Source of the DNA: Alphaproteobacteria bacterium
GTDB lineage: Bacteria > Pseudomonadota > Alphaproteobacteria > Sphingomonadales > Kordiimonadaceae
Direction of reading: 5' to 3'
DNA length: 48,322 nucleotides
NCBI GenBank assembly: GCA_021774695.1
Contig: JAJFIU010000051.1
Location: forward strand, 1 to 48,322
Shown: positions 1 through 8,409 of the stretch, piece after piece
Layout: every line of letters starts with the position of its first letter
Numbering within the stretch: the stretch's first letter is position 1
Made by a program: the position numbers and the translations under genes
The notes under the pieces: generated by a model
What the model saw: only the letters and a program-made list of their open reading frames with translations
Told to the model about the DNA's origin: nothing
Databases searched by the model: none

Positions 1-650
1 TTGGATGGTTTAACAGACCCTCCGTACAATATGGGAATGATTTCGCCTTGTTGCCCAAAGTGCTTTTCCAGCGCGGCTCGGATTGCGGCATGCACAATCG
101 CCACATCATCCGCGGTTGGTGTGCGTCCTGTACCAATTGCCCAAACAGGCTCGTAGGCAATGACGGTATTTGTCACAAGCGCTGACGCAGGAATAGAGTT
201 CTCCACCTGACCTATAACTATAGTGAGCGTATCTCCCGCATCGCGTTCCCTGTCGGTTTCACCAACACAAATAATGGCATTAAGCCCAGCGGACTGGGCG
301 GCCGCCGCTTTACTGGAGACAAGTGTATCCGATTCGCCGTGGTCCGCCCGTCTTTCAGAATGGCCAACGATTACAAAGGATGCGCCAGCATCGGCTATCA
401 TATTTGCAGAGATATCGCCTGTATGGGCGCCGGATGCGTTAAAATGGCAATCCTGAGCACCAATATATAGGTCATCCGTTGCTGCGTTGGCAAACTGGTT
501 CAACAGTGTGAAAGGCGGACAAATCAACACTCTGCAAGCAGGAGTTTTTTTACTCTGCAAAAATGATTGGAGGGCGTCAATTTGCTCAAAACTATGTTTT
601 AAGCCGTTCATTTTCCAGTTACCTGCCACTATTGGGCTTGGTACCGCCAT
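1..650 (-). CDS. tpiA: Triosephosphate isomerase, C-terminus cut by the window edge
   Basis: Interconverts dihydroxyacetone phosphate and glyceraldehyde 3-phosphate in glycolysis and gluconeogenesis (cytosol). The reverse strand reads open from ATG at 650 to the window edge, giving 216 of about 250 residues. The TIM-barrel landmarks are present: GNWKMN with Asn11 and Lys13, the catalytic His97 in VGHSERR, the catalytic Glu167 in [11 protein letters not shown], and the phosphate-binding LYGGSVKP near residue 208. A good ribosome site, AAGGAG, lies just upstream of the ATG. It is divergent from ppiD. Only the last 30 or so residues are missing, beyond the left edge. Confidence 0.97.
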   Translation of the reverse strand, partial: MAVPSPIVAGNWKMNGLKHSFEQIDALQSFLQSKKTPACRVLICPPFTLLNQFANAATDDLYIGAQDCHFNASGAHTGDISANMIADAGASFVIVGHSERRADHGESDTLVSSKAAAAQSAGLNAIICVGETDRERDAGDTLTIVIGQVENSIPASALVTNTVIAYEPVWAIGTGRTPTADDVAIVHAAIRAALEKHFGQQGEIIPILYGGSVKPS

Positions 651-925
651 AGATACGCTCCTTGAATTAGGTAAACCGCCAAGTTTGGATGGGGCGGACG
701 GCTAGTTGACCGTCTTCTGAAAATATGATTAGCAAATTTCAGGATTGCTGACCAGTCAAGTTAGCAATAAACGCAGCAAAAAAGCACTGAGGACGACGGA
801 TAATCGTTGTCGGGCTTGTGTTTCAGGATAGTCGGCGGTATGGATGCACAATTATATTTTTCTGGGTTTCCGGCATCACTAAACGGAAGTCTGTTTATCG
901 AGTTCAAATAAGGGAGCAACAGCAA
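651..925. other. Divergent intergenic region tpiA / ppiD
   Basis: About 275 nt separate the start of tpiA (reverse) from the start of ppiD (forward), so both promoters should lie here. Ribosome sites are clear: AAGGAG for tpiA and AGGGAG (911-916) for ppiD. I could not pin a convincing -35/-10 pair on either strand; TTGACC at about 697 and TTGACT on the reverse strand (754-759) have poor -10 partners. An open frame runs upstream from ppiD to 818, but its extra 36 residues do not look like a signal sequence and lack a ribosome site. Confidence 0.5.
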
Positions 926-2857
926 ATGCTGCTCAAATTGCGTGGGGGTTTAAACTCCTTTTTTGTAACTATTTTGTTGGGCCTTCTGATTGCGGCGTTT
1001 GCTATATTTGGTATTGGTCCTGGTATGCTTAGTGGCTCCAACCAATCAGTGGCAAAAGTCGGCGATACAGAAGTATCCACAAACCGTTTCTTCGCTGCGG
1101 TTCAGCAGCGTGCACAGGCGCTACAAGCTCAGTTTGGTGCCGATTTCAGTACACCACAGCTTGTTCAGATGATGCAGCTAGACCAGCAAATACTAAATCA
1201 AATGTTGGTCGAGGCATCTGTTAAAGAACATGTTTCTTCGCTGGGACTTAGGGCTACAGACAAGCAAACAGTTGCTGAACTTCGGGGATTTGAAGCTTTT
1301 AACAATCTGGACGGTAGCTTCAGCCCGCAATTAATGCAGCAGACCTTGAGTAGAAATAATATCACCGAGAGCGAACTTCTGAATGACTTGCGCGCCGGTG
1401 TTGCCCGCCAGCAATTGATTGAGAGCTTCATTGTTGAAGATATGATTCCCAGAGATTTGGCGGCACAGCTGTATATATGGCAAGCCGAACGCCGACAGGC
1501 ATCCTTGATCAACTTCGCCGCCACTGAAGTTGCCGACATTCCCGTGGCAACCGAAGAGGAATTGGCAGAGTATTATGAGGACAACAAGCAGTCATATATG
1601 ACGCCAGAGCGACGCTCATATAATTACATTCTGTTAACTCCGGCCTATTTTGCCGCGCAAGTTGAAATTCCTGAGGGAACCATTGAAGCGGAGTACCAAA
1701 GCCGAGCAACAGAATTCGCGGCGTCGGAGCTGCGTACAGTTTTCCAGGTCAGTTTTGATAACGAACAAGAAGCGGCTAATTTTGTTGCGGCTGTCATCGG
1801 CGGTGCCGACTTCACGGAAACCGCAGTGGCCAGCACGGATTTTGCTGCCAACGAAATTGATCTGGGCGACAACACCAGGGCTGAGATTGAAGCCGAGTTT
1901 GATGCGGCAGCTGCAGATCTTGTTTTTTCCCTGGAGCAAAATAAGCCTTCTGCACCGTTTGAAGACATTGCGGGTTGGAGTGTGTTTATGGTGCCCACAA
2001 TCACTGCGATTGAAGGTAAGCCATTCGAGACCGTGAAAGAGGAACTTGAACAAGCTTATAGAAGCGAAGAAGCGATTGATACTTTGTTTGATTTCCAAAA
2101 TAGGCTCGATGAAACAATGGAAACAACCGGGGATCTAGCCGAGATTGCGGCAAGCATTGGTTTGCCGCTCGCGCAAATCAACGACGTTGATGCGCGCGGT
2201 CAAGGAATAGACGGCAACCAAATCGTTACGCAGCAAAATGAGTATATCATTCAATCTACAGTGTTCCGTGAGGAATTGGGTGTTGAGCCGACCATTACCG
2301 ATTTGAACCCAACCGACGCAACCGCTGGCTTCTTCCTCTTTGATCTTGTCGATATAGCTGCTCCTGCCCAGCAGGAGCTTGAAACTGTTCGAGCCGCTCT
2401 AAGCAACGACTGGACGGGCAAAAAACGTCAAGAAAAGGCCGGAGAAATAGCTGAACTAGCAGTGCAACGACTAAAAAACGGCGAAGCGCCGGAACTGGTT
2501 GCAGAAGAACTTGGCGGCATTTCGTTTGATGCAAAAAATGTTGCCCGCACAGGGGATAGCAATTCGGGTGTAGCTGCAAATATTCGCAGATTAATTTTTG
2601 ATCTGGAGGTAGGTTCTATCGATAGTGAGGCTGCGGCCGACGGAAACGGATATGTTGTTATCAAGGTGGTAGATGCGTCAGCGGGTAATCCTGAAGCTGC
2701 GGAAAACGCTGTAAACACTTTGCTGGACCAGTTGAACACTGATTTTCAGGAAGAACTGTTTGTCCAGTACCAAGCTTATTTGAGCGGGCGTTTTCCGGCT
2801 GAAGTAAATAGTCTTTTAATCCAACAATTGTTTAGTCCTGAAAACTTTCAACAGTGA
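926..2857 (+). CDS. ppiD: PpiD-like membrane-anchored periplasmic chaperone (SurA N-terminal/parvulin type)
   Basis: Probably helps newly exported proteins fold at the periplasmic face of the inner membrane. The 643-residue product has a short cytoplasmic N-terminus, one membrane anchor at about residues 11-31, a SurA-type helical chaperone domain (about 40-200) and a degenerate parvulin-like domain (about 250-360), then a long C-terminal region, as in PpiD. The parvulin end motif reads GWSVFMV (350-356) where active parvulins usually carry GYHxI, so isomerase activity is doubtful. I chose ATG 926 rather than the longer frame from 818 because AGGGAG sits 9 nt upstream and the anchor then starts normally. 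Its stop overlaps the trpE start by 4 nt. Confidence 0.85.
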   Translation: MLLKLRGGLNSFFVTILLGLLIAAFAIFGIGPGMLSGSNQSVAKVGDTEVSTNRFFAAVQQRAQALQAQFGADFSTPQLVQMMQLDQQILNQMLVEASVKEHVSSLGLRATDKQTVAELRGFEAFNNLDGSFSPQLMQQTLSRNNITESELLNDLRAGVARQQLIESFIVEDMIPRDLAAQLYIWQAERRQASLINFAATEVADIPVATEEELAEYYEDNKQSYMTPERRSYNYILLTPAYFAAQVEIPEGTIEAEYQSRATEFAASELRTVFQVSFDNEQEAANFVAAVIGGADFTETAVASTDFAANEIDLGDNTRAEIEAEFDAAAADLVFSLEQNKPSAPFEDIAGWSVFMVPTITAIEGKPFETVKEELEQAYRSEEAIDTLFDFQNRLDETMETTGDLAEIAASIGLPLAQINDVDARGQGIDGNQIVTQQNEYIIQSTVFREELGVEPTITDLNPTDATAGFFLFDLVDIAAPAQQELETVRAALSNDWTGKKRQEKAGEIAELAVQRLKNGEAPELVAEELGGISFDAKNVARTGDSNSGVAANIRRLIFDLEVGSIDSEAAADGNGYVVIKVVDASAGNPEAAENAVNTLLDQLNTDFQEELFVQYQAYLSGRFPAEVNSLLIQQLFSPENFQQ

Positions 2858-4362
2858 ATCCAAATATAGACTTTGACGAATTTTCTCGTCGCTATGTACT
2901 CGGCGAACCTCAAGTATTGTTCCGGTCACTGGTCGCAGATTTGGATACCCCTGTTTCTGCTTTTATGAAGGTGACCAAGGGAGAAAAATATTGTTGCCTT
3001 CTTGAGTCGGTAGAAGGCGGCGATACCCGAGGTCGCTATTCGATAATTGGGCTGAAACCCGACATCATTTGGCGCAATGACGGCAGGACGACTGAAATTT
3101 GTCGGTCAGTCCTTGAAGGTGTTGAACCTGTTTATGAGAAAATGAGCGGCGAACCTCTCGACTGCCTACGCCAACTTATTGATGATAGCCTTATTGAGTT
3201 GCCACACCCGTTGCCCCCAATGGCAGCGGGGCTGGTCGGCTACATGGCCTACGATATGGTTCGTCAGATGGAAGACATCGGCCCTGCCCGGCCTGACCCG
3301 CTTAATTTGGCCACATCCATATTTATCCGACCTACCGTTATGGCAATATTCGATAGCGTGACCAATCTGGTTACTATCGTGACGCCAGTGCGACCTCGAA
3401 GTGGATATGATGCCCGCGCAGCGTTTGACGACGCGCAATTGCTTATTGATCAGATGCTAGACCGACTGGACGCGCCGCTACCTTTAACTGAATCAGTTTC
3501 CGCGCCGCTCATTCAGGAACCGGTGTCAAACACGCCGAGGCAGCGCTACCTTGAGATGGTGGAAAAGGCGCAGGACTATATTCTTAAGGGCGATATATTT
3601 CAGGTTGTTCTCAGCCAACGGTTTACTATGCCCTTCGAACTACCTGCATTTTCGCTCTACCGCGCGCTGCGCCGCACTAATCCGTCGCCTTTCATGTATC
3701 ATTTGGCCTTTGACGATTTCTCCATCGTTGGCTCAAGCCCTGAAATATTAGTGCGATTAAGGGACGGTGAAATCACAATCCGTCCAATTGCAGGCACACG
3801 CCCACGCGGAACAGATGTGAGTGCTGACAAGGCACTAACAGATGAATTACTGACAGATGAAAAAGAATTGGCCGAGCATCTGATGTTGTTGGACTTGGGC
3901 CGCAACGATGTGGGGCGTGTTGCAAAGGCTGGGACAGTCGAAGTAACCGCACGCAATACGGTCGAATATTACTCTCACGTGATGCATATTGTCTCCAACG
4001 TGGTCGGAGAGATTGATCCAAAGTATGATGCGATTGATGCATTATCAGCCGGTTTTCCTGCTGGTACAGTCTCTGGTGCGCCGAAAATTCGGGCGATGGA
4101 AGTGATTGATGAGTTGGAAATTGAAGCCCGCGGCCCATACGCTGGAAGCGTCGGTTACTTCAGCGCCAACGGCTCGATGGATACGGCGATTGTCCTTAGA
4201 ACCGCGATTGTTAAAGACGGCGAAATGCACGTGCAGGCGGGCGCTGGTGTGGTTGCAGACAGCGACCCAAAGGCCGAGTATGAGGAATGCGTCAATAAGG
4301 CACGAGCCTTGGTTGTTGCGGCGAAAGAGGCGCTCCGGTTTGCTTCATCCAACCGGGGCTAA
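2854..4362 (+). CDS. trpE: Anthranilate synthase component I
   Basis: Makes anthranilate from chorismate with ammonia supplied by TrpG, the first committed step of tryptophan synthesis (cytosol). 502 residues, normal family length. Chorismate-binding fold signatures: PIAGTRPRG (311-319), LLDLGRNDVGRV (345-356), AGFPAGTVSGAPK (399-411) and GPYAGSVGYF (427-436). LLES at 49-52 is the motif associated with tryptophan feedback binding, so inhibition by tryptophan is expected. The start is GTG 2854 within GTGA, overlapping the ppiD stop, which suggests translational coupling. No leader peptide or attenuator can precede it in this arrangement. Its stop overlaps the stop of the opposing deacetylase gene. 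Confidence 0.97.
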   Translation: MNPNIDFDEFSRRYVLGEPQVLFRSLVADLDTPVSAFMKVTKGEKYCCLLESVEGGDTRGRYSIIGLKPDIIWRNDGRTTEICRSVLEGVEPVYEKMSGEPLDCLRQLIDDSLIELPHPLPPMAAGLVGYMAYDMVRQMEDIGPARPDPLNLATSIFIRPTVMAIFDSVTNLVTIVTPVRPRSGYDARAAFDDAQLLIDQMLDRLDAPLPLTESVSAPLIQEPVSNTPRQRYLEMVEKAQDYILKGDIFQVVLSQRFTMPFELPAFSLYRALRRTNPSPFMYHLAFDDFSIVGSSPEILVRLRDGEITIRPIAGTRPRGTDVSADKALTDELLTDEKELAEHLMLLDLGRNDVGRVAKAGTVEVTARNTVEYYSHVMHIVSNVVGEIDPKYDAIDALSAGFPAGTVSGAPKIRAMEVIDELEIEARGPYAGSVGYFSANGSMDTAIVLRTAIVKDGEMHVQAGAGVVADSDPKAEYEECVNKARALVVAAKEALRFASSNRG

Positions 4363-5294
4363 CCGCCATTTTTGACGATTTTATATTCTTCATTGACAAT
4401 TTGTTCGGCCATAACCTGGCTTAGGGGAACTAACCGGAAGCCTTTGAACTCGAGCGTTCCTTGCCATTTTTTTAATACTGACAGTGTTTCCGGGTAAGGG
4501 TGCCCAATGGCAATCGCATAGCCTCTGAGTTTCGCGATTCGTTCGGTGGTAGCCAGTTGGCGATTGATATAATCAGCATTGCGCTCGTTATCGAGAAACA
4601 CGTCTCTGGCCAAAAAAGGCACATCAATCGCCTTGGCAGCTCGTTTGCCGACACTGTTGGGGGTCGTAAGGCTATCTACAAATAACAGGCCGTCGCGACG
4701 CAAGCGCGCCATTAACCGCACCATTAAAGCCGGATCTTCGGTGAGCATGCTTCCCATGTGATTGTTTATGCCAACATATCCACTAAATCTGGATAAGTTC
4801 CATTCCATTCGTTGGCCGAATTCTTCGAAACTCAGGCCTTTTAACAGAGCGTTTTTGCCTGGATCCGCCGTCTCCCTGTGGGACTGCATCGGCAAATGGA
4901 CCAACAATTCATGCCCCGCTTTTTTGACGCTCGTGGTCTGCGCTTCCAGATTGTCGGCATACGGAAGGAATGCCAACGTGTAAGGTCCTGGCAAAGCCGC
5001 CAACTCGTTGCTGGCTTCCTCATCTAGACCTAGATCATCAATGATAATAACGATTTTGGGAGAAATAGTTGCCTCAGGTTTAGCCGCAAACTGCCGCCAA
5101 GCGGGTTCTTTAACATAGGGTACGGCCGCGCTTATGTCTTTTAGCGACACCTCAACCTTCGACCTGTCACTGCTTTGATATTCTTCAATAATCGCGACAA
5201 TGTCTTTGTCGGCAATTTCAAGCTGTGTCACGCCCTCGTCGGCAGGCCCACGCAGATAAAGCGCGAACATTAACCCGGCAAATACTATCATCAC
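4359..5294 (-). CDS. Divergent polysaccharide deacetylase family protein (YibQ-like)
   Basis: Belongs to the divergent polysaccharide deacetylase family (DUF610/PF04748, the YibQ group), thought to act on envelope or peptidoglycan-linked glycans in the periplasm; the substrate is unknown. Seen: an N-terminal hydrophobic stretch, then the NodB-like fold with IIIDDLGLDEEAS (about 98-110), LLVHLPMQS (about 149-157) and NNHMGSMLTEDP (about 177-188). The start is uncertain. GTG 5294 leaves only about 14 hydrophobic residues, too few to cross the membrane; reading upstream in frame adds WVTVYTALV and completes a membrane helix, but a TAA (5349-5351) lies there, three codons after an in-frame ATG at 5360. 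It lies between trpE and trpG in the opposite direction and overlaps trpE by 4 nt at the 3' end. Confidence 0.8.
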   Translation of the reverse strand: MMIVFAGLMFALYLRGPADEGVTQLEIADKDIVAIIEEYQSSDRSKVEVSLKDISAAVPYVKEPAWRQFAAKPEATISPKIVIIIDDLGLDEEASNELAALPGPYTLAFLPYADNLEAQTTSVKKAGHELLVHLPMQSHRETADPGKNALLKGLSFEEFGQRMEWNLSRFSGYVGINNHMGSMLTEDPALMVRLMARLRRDGLLFVDSLTTPNSVGKRAAKAIDVPFLARDVFLDNERNADYINRQLATTERIAKLRGYAIAIGHPYPETLSVLKKWQGTLEFKGFRLVPLSQVMAEQIVNEEYKIVKNGG

Positions 5295-5408
5295 TAGAGC
5301 GGTGTATACGGTGACCCAGGGGTTTTTATTTACGGATTTGAGCAGCGATTAGGTGTCCATGCTTTTTGGTCGATTACAATTTATTTATCACGTCTACCAC
5401 AAGTGCTC

Positions 5409-5437
5409 TTGCTTGCTAAAAGCCTGCACAATAGAAT
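5409..5437 (+). promoter_or_regulatory. Likely promoter of the trpG-trpD-trpC-moaC-moeA operon
   Basis: TTGCTT (5409-5414) and TAGAAT (5432-5437) are separated by exactly 17 nt, a sigma-70-type match, and lie 55-80 nt before the trpG start. A small hairpin follows in the untranslated leader: GGCCC (5449-5453) pairs with GGGCC (5460-5464). No leader peptide with tryptophan codons or attenuator-like alternating hairpins is visible. Confidence 0.5.
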
Positions 5438-5492
5438 GAATTACAAATGGCCCTATAAGGGGCCTATGTATGAGCAATCGAAGTTAATATCA

Positions 5493-6083
5493 ATGTATAT
5501 CCTAATCGATAATTACGACAGCTTTACCTATAATTTGTATCATTATCTAATTGATTTAGGCGCTGATGTGGCAGTGCACCGAAATGATCAAATTTCTGCG
5601 GAGGCCGTCATTGAACAAAAGCTGACTGGTATCATTATCAGCCCAGGCCCCTGTACGCCTAATGAGGCGGGAATTTGCCTCGAATTGGTTGAAAAAGCTA
5701 AGTCAATTGCGCCTATTCTGGGTGTTTGTCTTGGGCACCAATCGATTGCACAGGCTTTTGGCGGCAAAATAATTCGTTCACCCTATGTGATGCACGGCAA
5801 AACCAGTGAAATCCAACACAATGGTGACGGTGTGTTTAAGGGCCTGCCGTCGCCGTTTTTGGCGACCCGGTATCATTCACTGACCGTTGATCCGGTCAGC
5901 CTACCCGATTGCCTGACGGTAACCGCCAAAACAACCGATGGCATCATTATGGGGCTCGCCCACAGAGAGTATGACTTGCATGGAGTTCAGTTCCATCCTG
6001 AAAGTATTGCCTCTGAACATGGCCACTCTTTGATCAAAAATTTTTTGGAGTTATGCGAAGCAAAGGCGGCTGCATATGCTTGA
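5493..6083 (+). CDS. trpG: Anthranilate synthase component II (glutamine amidotransferase)
   Basis: Class I glutamine amidotransferase that releases ammonia from glutamine for TrpE; in many bacteria the same subunit also serves PabB in folate synthesis. 196 residues from ATG 5493. Signatures: DNYDSFTYNL (6-15), SPGPCTPNEAG (50-60), the nucleophile Cys79 in ILGVCLGHQ, and His168 and Glu170 in GVQFHPE. The start was chosen because proteins of this family begin directly with the MILxIDNYDSF strand; an in-frame ATG at 5466, only 3 nt after AAGGGG, would add nine residues. It overlaps trpD by 8 nt. trpE is not adjacent: it lies upstream beyond an opposing gene. Confidence 0.95.
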   Translation: MYILIDNYDSFTYNLYHYLIDLGADVAVHRNDQISAEAVIEQKLTGIIISPGPCTPNEAGICLELVEKAKSIAPILGVCLGHQSIAQAFGGKIIRSPYVMHGKTSEIQHNGDGVFKGLPSPFLATRYHSLTVDPVSLPDCLTVTAKTTDGIIMGLAHREYDLHGVQFHPESIASEHGHSLIKNFLELCEAKAAAYA

Positions 6084-7104
6084 ATTTAATACAGTTTTGA
6101 CATATTTGGCTGATGGTGTTTCGCTGACTGCCGATCAGGCAGAGGCGGCGTTCGAGCAAATCATGTCAGGTGCGGTTGACCCAGTACAGTTGTCGGCTTT
6201 TCTTATGGCACTGAGGGTTCGCGGTGAAACCGTTGACGAAATTATTGGCGGTGCGAGGGTCCTTAGGAACCGTGTGCTGACATTAAATGCACCTTTGCGG
6301 GCGGTTGATACTTGCGGTACCGGCGGCGATGGCATCGGCACCTATAACATCTCCACTGCCGCAGCTATTGTTACAGCTGCTGCCGGGGCAGTTGTGGCCA
6401 AGCACGGTAATCGGTCTGTTTCGTCCAAGTCAGGCTCCGCCGATGTTCTCAAAGCGTTGGGCGCAAGTTTTGACATCGAAGTTGCCGACCATGAAGAAAG
6501 CCTGGAAAACTTTGGTTTCACCTTCATGTTTGCACCGTCCCATCACCATGCGATGAAACATGTTGCTCCTGTTCGGTCCGCGCTTAAACTACGGACAATA
6601 TTCAATTTGATCGGCCCTCTATCCAATCCTGCAAAAACCAAACATCAGGTTTTGGGTGTTTACGACAAGCGCTGGTTACGACCAATGGCGGAAGTGTTGC
6701 AAGCGCTCGGAAGTGATCACGTTTGGGTTGTGCACGGCGAGGACGGACTGGACGAGTTGACCGTTACCGGCAAGACTTTTGTCGCGGAGTTAAAAGGCGG
6801 TAGAATAACCGAATTTGACGTGCTCCCAAGTGACGCGGGGTTGCCGGTCTCGCCACTGGAAAGCCTGAAGGGCGGAGAAGCAGAAGAAAACGCACGGGCT
6901 ATTACAACATTGTTGAACGGCAAAGCCTCCAGCTATCGTGACATCGTGGTTTTGAACAGCGCTGCAGCGCTGGTTGTTAGTGGTATGGTAAGAAATATCG
7001 CCGATGGTGCTGAACGCGCTTCTGCAGCGATTGACAGCGGCAAAGCCAAAACTTTACTGAGTGATTGGATAAAATTCACCAACCACAAAAGCATGAGTGA
7101 ATGA
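6076..7104 (+). CDS. trpD: Anthranilate phosphoribosyltransferase
   Basis: Transfers phosphoribose from PRPP to anthranilate, the second step of tryptophan synthesis (cytosol). 342 residues, typical for a stand-alone TrpD. PRPP/anthranilate-binding signatures are present: CGTGGDG (80-86), NIST (91-94), KHGNRSVSSKSGSADVL (109-125), and the HHHAMKHVAPVR segment (about 156-167) lining the anthranilate channel. ATG 6076 lies inside the end of trpG (8-nt overlap), and the trpC frame opens before trpD stops, so the genes are probably translationally coupled. Confidence 0.97.
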   Translation: MLEFNTVLTYLADGVSLTADQAEAAFEQIMSGAVDPVQLSAFLMALRVRGETVDEIIGGARVLRNRVLTLNAPLRAVDTCGTGGDGIGTYNISTAAAIVTAAAGAVVAKHGNRSVSSKSGSADVLKALGASFDIEVADHEESLENFGFTFMFAPSHHHAMKHVAPVRSALKLRTIFNLIGPLSNPAKTKHQVLGVYDKRWLRPMAEVLQALGSDHVWVVHGEDGLDELTVTGKTFVAELKGGRITEFDVLPSDAGLPVSPLESLKGGEAEENARAITTLLNGKASSYRDIVVLNSAAALVVSGMVRNIADGAERASAAIDSGKAKTLLSDWIKFTNHKSMSE

Positions 7105-7918
7105 CATGAACACCATGCATAAAGATATTTTGGTTGAAATTTGCGATCGAAAACGCGCTCATGTGTCGGAAAAAAAGGCGCAGGCACCCGAATCAAAATT
7201 GGTTGGACAACTCGCTGAAGTCACCCCGCCGCGAGGGTTTATTAAATCCCTTCAAAATGACGCGGCTAAAGGCCGATATGGCTTTATTTGTGAAATTAAA
7301 AAAGCCAGCCCGTCCAAAGGACTGATTAGACCGGGTGATTTTGACCCGGCAACCTTGGCTGCGGCCTATGAAAGTGGCGGTGCTTCATGTTTGTCAGTTT
7401 TGACCGACGAACCCTATTTTCAGGGAAGTGATGCGTATTTGAAGAAAGCGCGTGGTGCGTGCTCCCTGCCCGTATTGCGCAAAGATTTTATGGTAGACCC
7501 CTACCAGATCATCGAATCTAGATCATTGGGCGCTGATTGTGTTTTGCTGATTATGGCTGCCTTGGATGATGCCTTGGCGATCGAGTTGGAGAGTTTAGCA
7601 TTTGAGTTCGGCATGGACGTGCTTGTTGAAGTTCATAACGGCGGTGAACTGGAACGGGCGTTAAAACTAAGCAGTCCCCTGATCGGCGTTAATAACAGGA
7701 ATCTGAAAACCATGGATGTTTCGCTAGCCAATACGTTGGAGTTGGTTCCTCAATTGCCCTCACACCGTATAGCAGTGGCCGAATCGGGTTTACGAAGCGC
7801 TGAGGATTTAAGTGCCTGCGCCGCTGTCGGCGTTAACTGTTTCCTTATCGGAGAGACTTTCATGCGCCAGGACGATGTTGCACAGGCAGTGATGGCACTA
7901 CAGAAGGATATAGCATGA
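7097..7918 (+). CDS. trpC: Indole-3-glycerol phosphate synthase
   Basis: Closes the indole ring from carboxyphenylaminodeoxyribulose phosphate in tryptophan synthesis (cytosol). TIM-barrel signatures (numbered from GTG 7097): [10 protein letters not shown] (66-75) with the catalytic lysine, VLRKDF (126-131), EVHN (178-181), GVNNRNL (197-203) and AESG (228-231). 273 residues, normal length; it is not fused to TrpF. The start is not settled: GTG 7097 overlaps trpD, while ATG 7106 or ATG 7115 are also possible and would shorten the protein by three or six residues. trpF, trpB and trpA are not in the window. Confidence 0.95.
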   Translation: MNDMNTMHKDILVEICDRKRAHVSEKKAQAPESKLVGQLAEVTPPRGFIKSLQNDAAKGRYGFICEIKKASPSKGLIRPGDFDPATLAAAYESGGASCLSVLTDEPYFQGSDAYLKKARGACSLPVLRKDFMVDPYQIIESRSLGADCVLLIMAALDDALAIELESLAFEFGMDVLVEVHNGGELERALKLSSPLIGVNNRNLKTMDVSLANTLELVPQLPSHRIAVAESGLRSAEDLSACAAVGVNCFLIGETFMRQDDVAQAVMALQKDIA

Positions 7919-8409
7919 GCAAACTAAGCCACACCGACGAAAGCGGTGCCGCGCGCATGGTTGATGTGGGTGATAAAACCGCCACGAAACGCACTGCCGT
8001 TGCTGAGGCGTATGTTCGCATGCAACCAGCAACCGCTGATCTTATTAGGTCAAACAGCCTTAAAAAGGGTGATGTTCTTGCCGCCGCGCGCATCGCCGGT
8101 GTTATGGCTGCAAAAAAAACCGCTGATTTGATACCGCTCTGTCACCCGCTTGCGATTACCAGTGTGACCGTCGATTTTATATGGGCCAGTGATAGTGTAA
8201 TAGCGGTTACCGCCACTGTTAAAGTAGACGGCAAAACCGGCGTTGAGATGGAGGCGTTGACTGCCGCATCGGTTGCGGCCCTGACGATTTACGACATGGC
8301 GAAAGCCGTAGATAAGGGCATGGAGATTACAAATTTGCGTTTGATGTCGAAAGAAGGCGGAAAATCCGGGCTGTATAGCCGGCCCATAGTCCAGGAAGAC
8401 CCTAAATGA
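7915..8409 (+). CDS. moaC: Cyclic pyranopterin monophosphate synthase
   Basis: Acts with MoaA in the first stage of molybdenum cofactor synthesis, turning the GTP-derived intermediate into cyclic pyranopterin monophosphate. 164 residues, usual length. Signatures: MVDVGDK (15-21), LIPLCHPL (72-79), [12 protein letters not shown] (106-117) and the active-site aspartate in [11 protein letters not shown] (126-136). It overlaps both neighbours through ATGA junctions (trpC stop/moaC start and moaC stop/moeA start), so its translation is tied to the trp genes. Confidence 0.97.
   Translation: MSKLSHTDESGAARMVDVGDKTATKRTAVAEAYVRMQPATADLIRSNSLKKGDVLAAARIAGVMAAKKTADLIPLCHPLAITSVTVDFIWASDSVIAVTATVKVDGKTGVEMEALTAASVAALTIYDMAKAVDKGMEITNLRLMSKEGGKSGLYSRPIVQEDPK

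Noticed and set aside
818..925. Upstream extension of ppiD by 36 codons
   Set aside because: No ribosome site, and the added residues do not resemble a targeting signal; ATG 926 has AGGGAG at good spacing.
5361..5492. Possible tryptophan attenuator before trpG
   Set aside because: No short frame with tandem Trp codons and no terminator/antiterminator pair; only one 5-bp hairpin is present.
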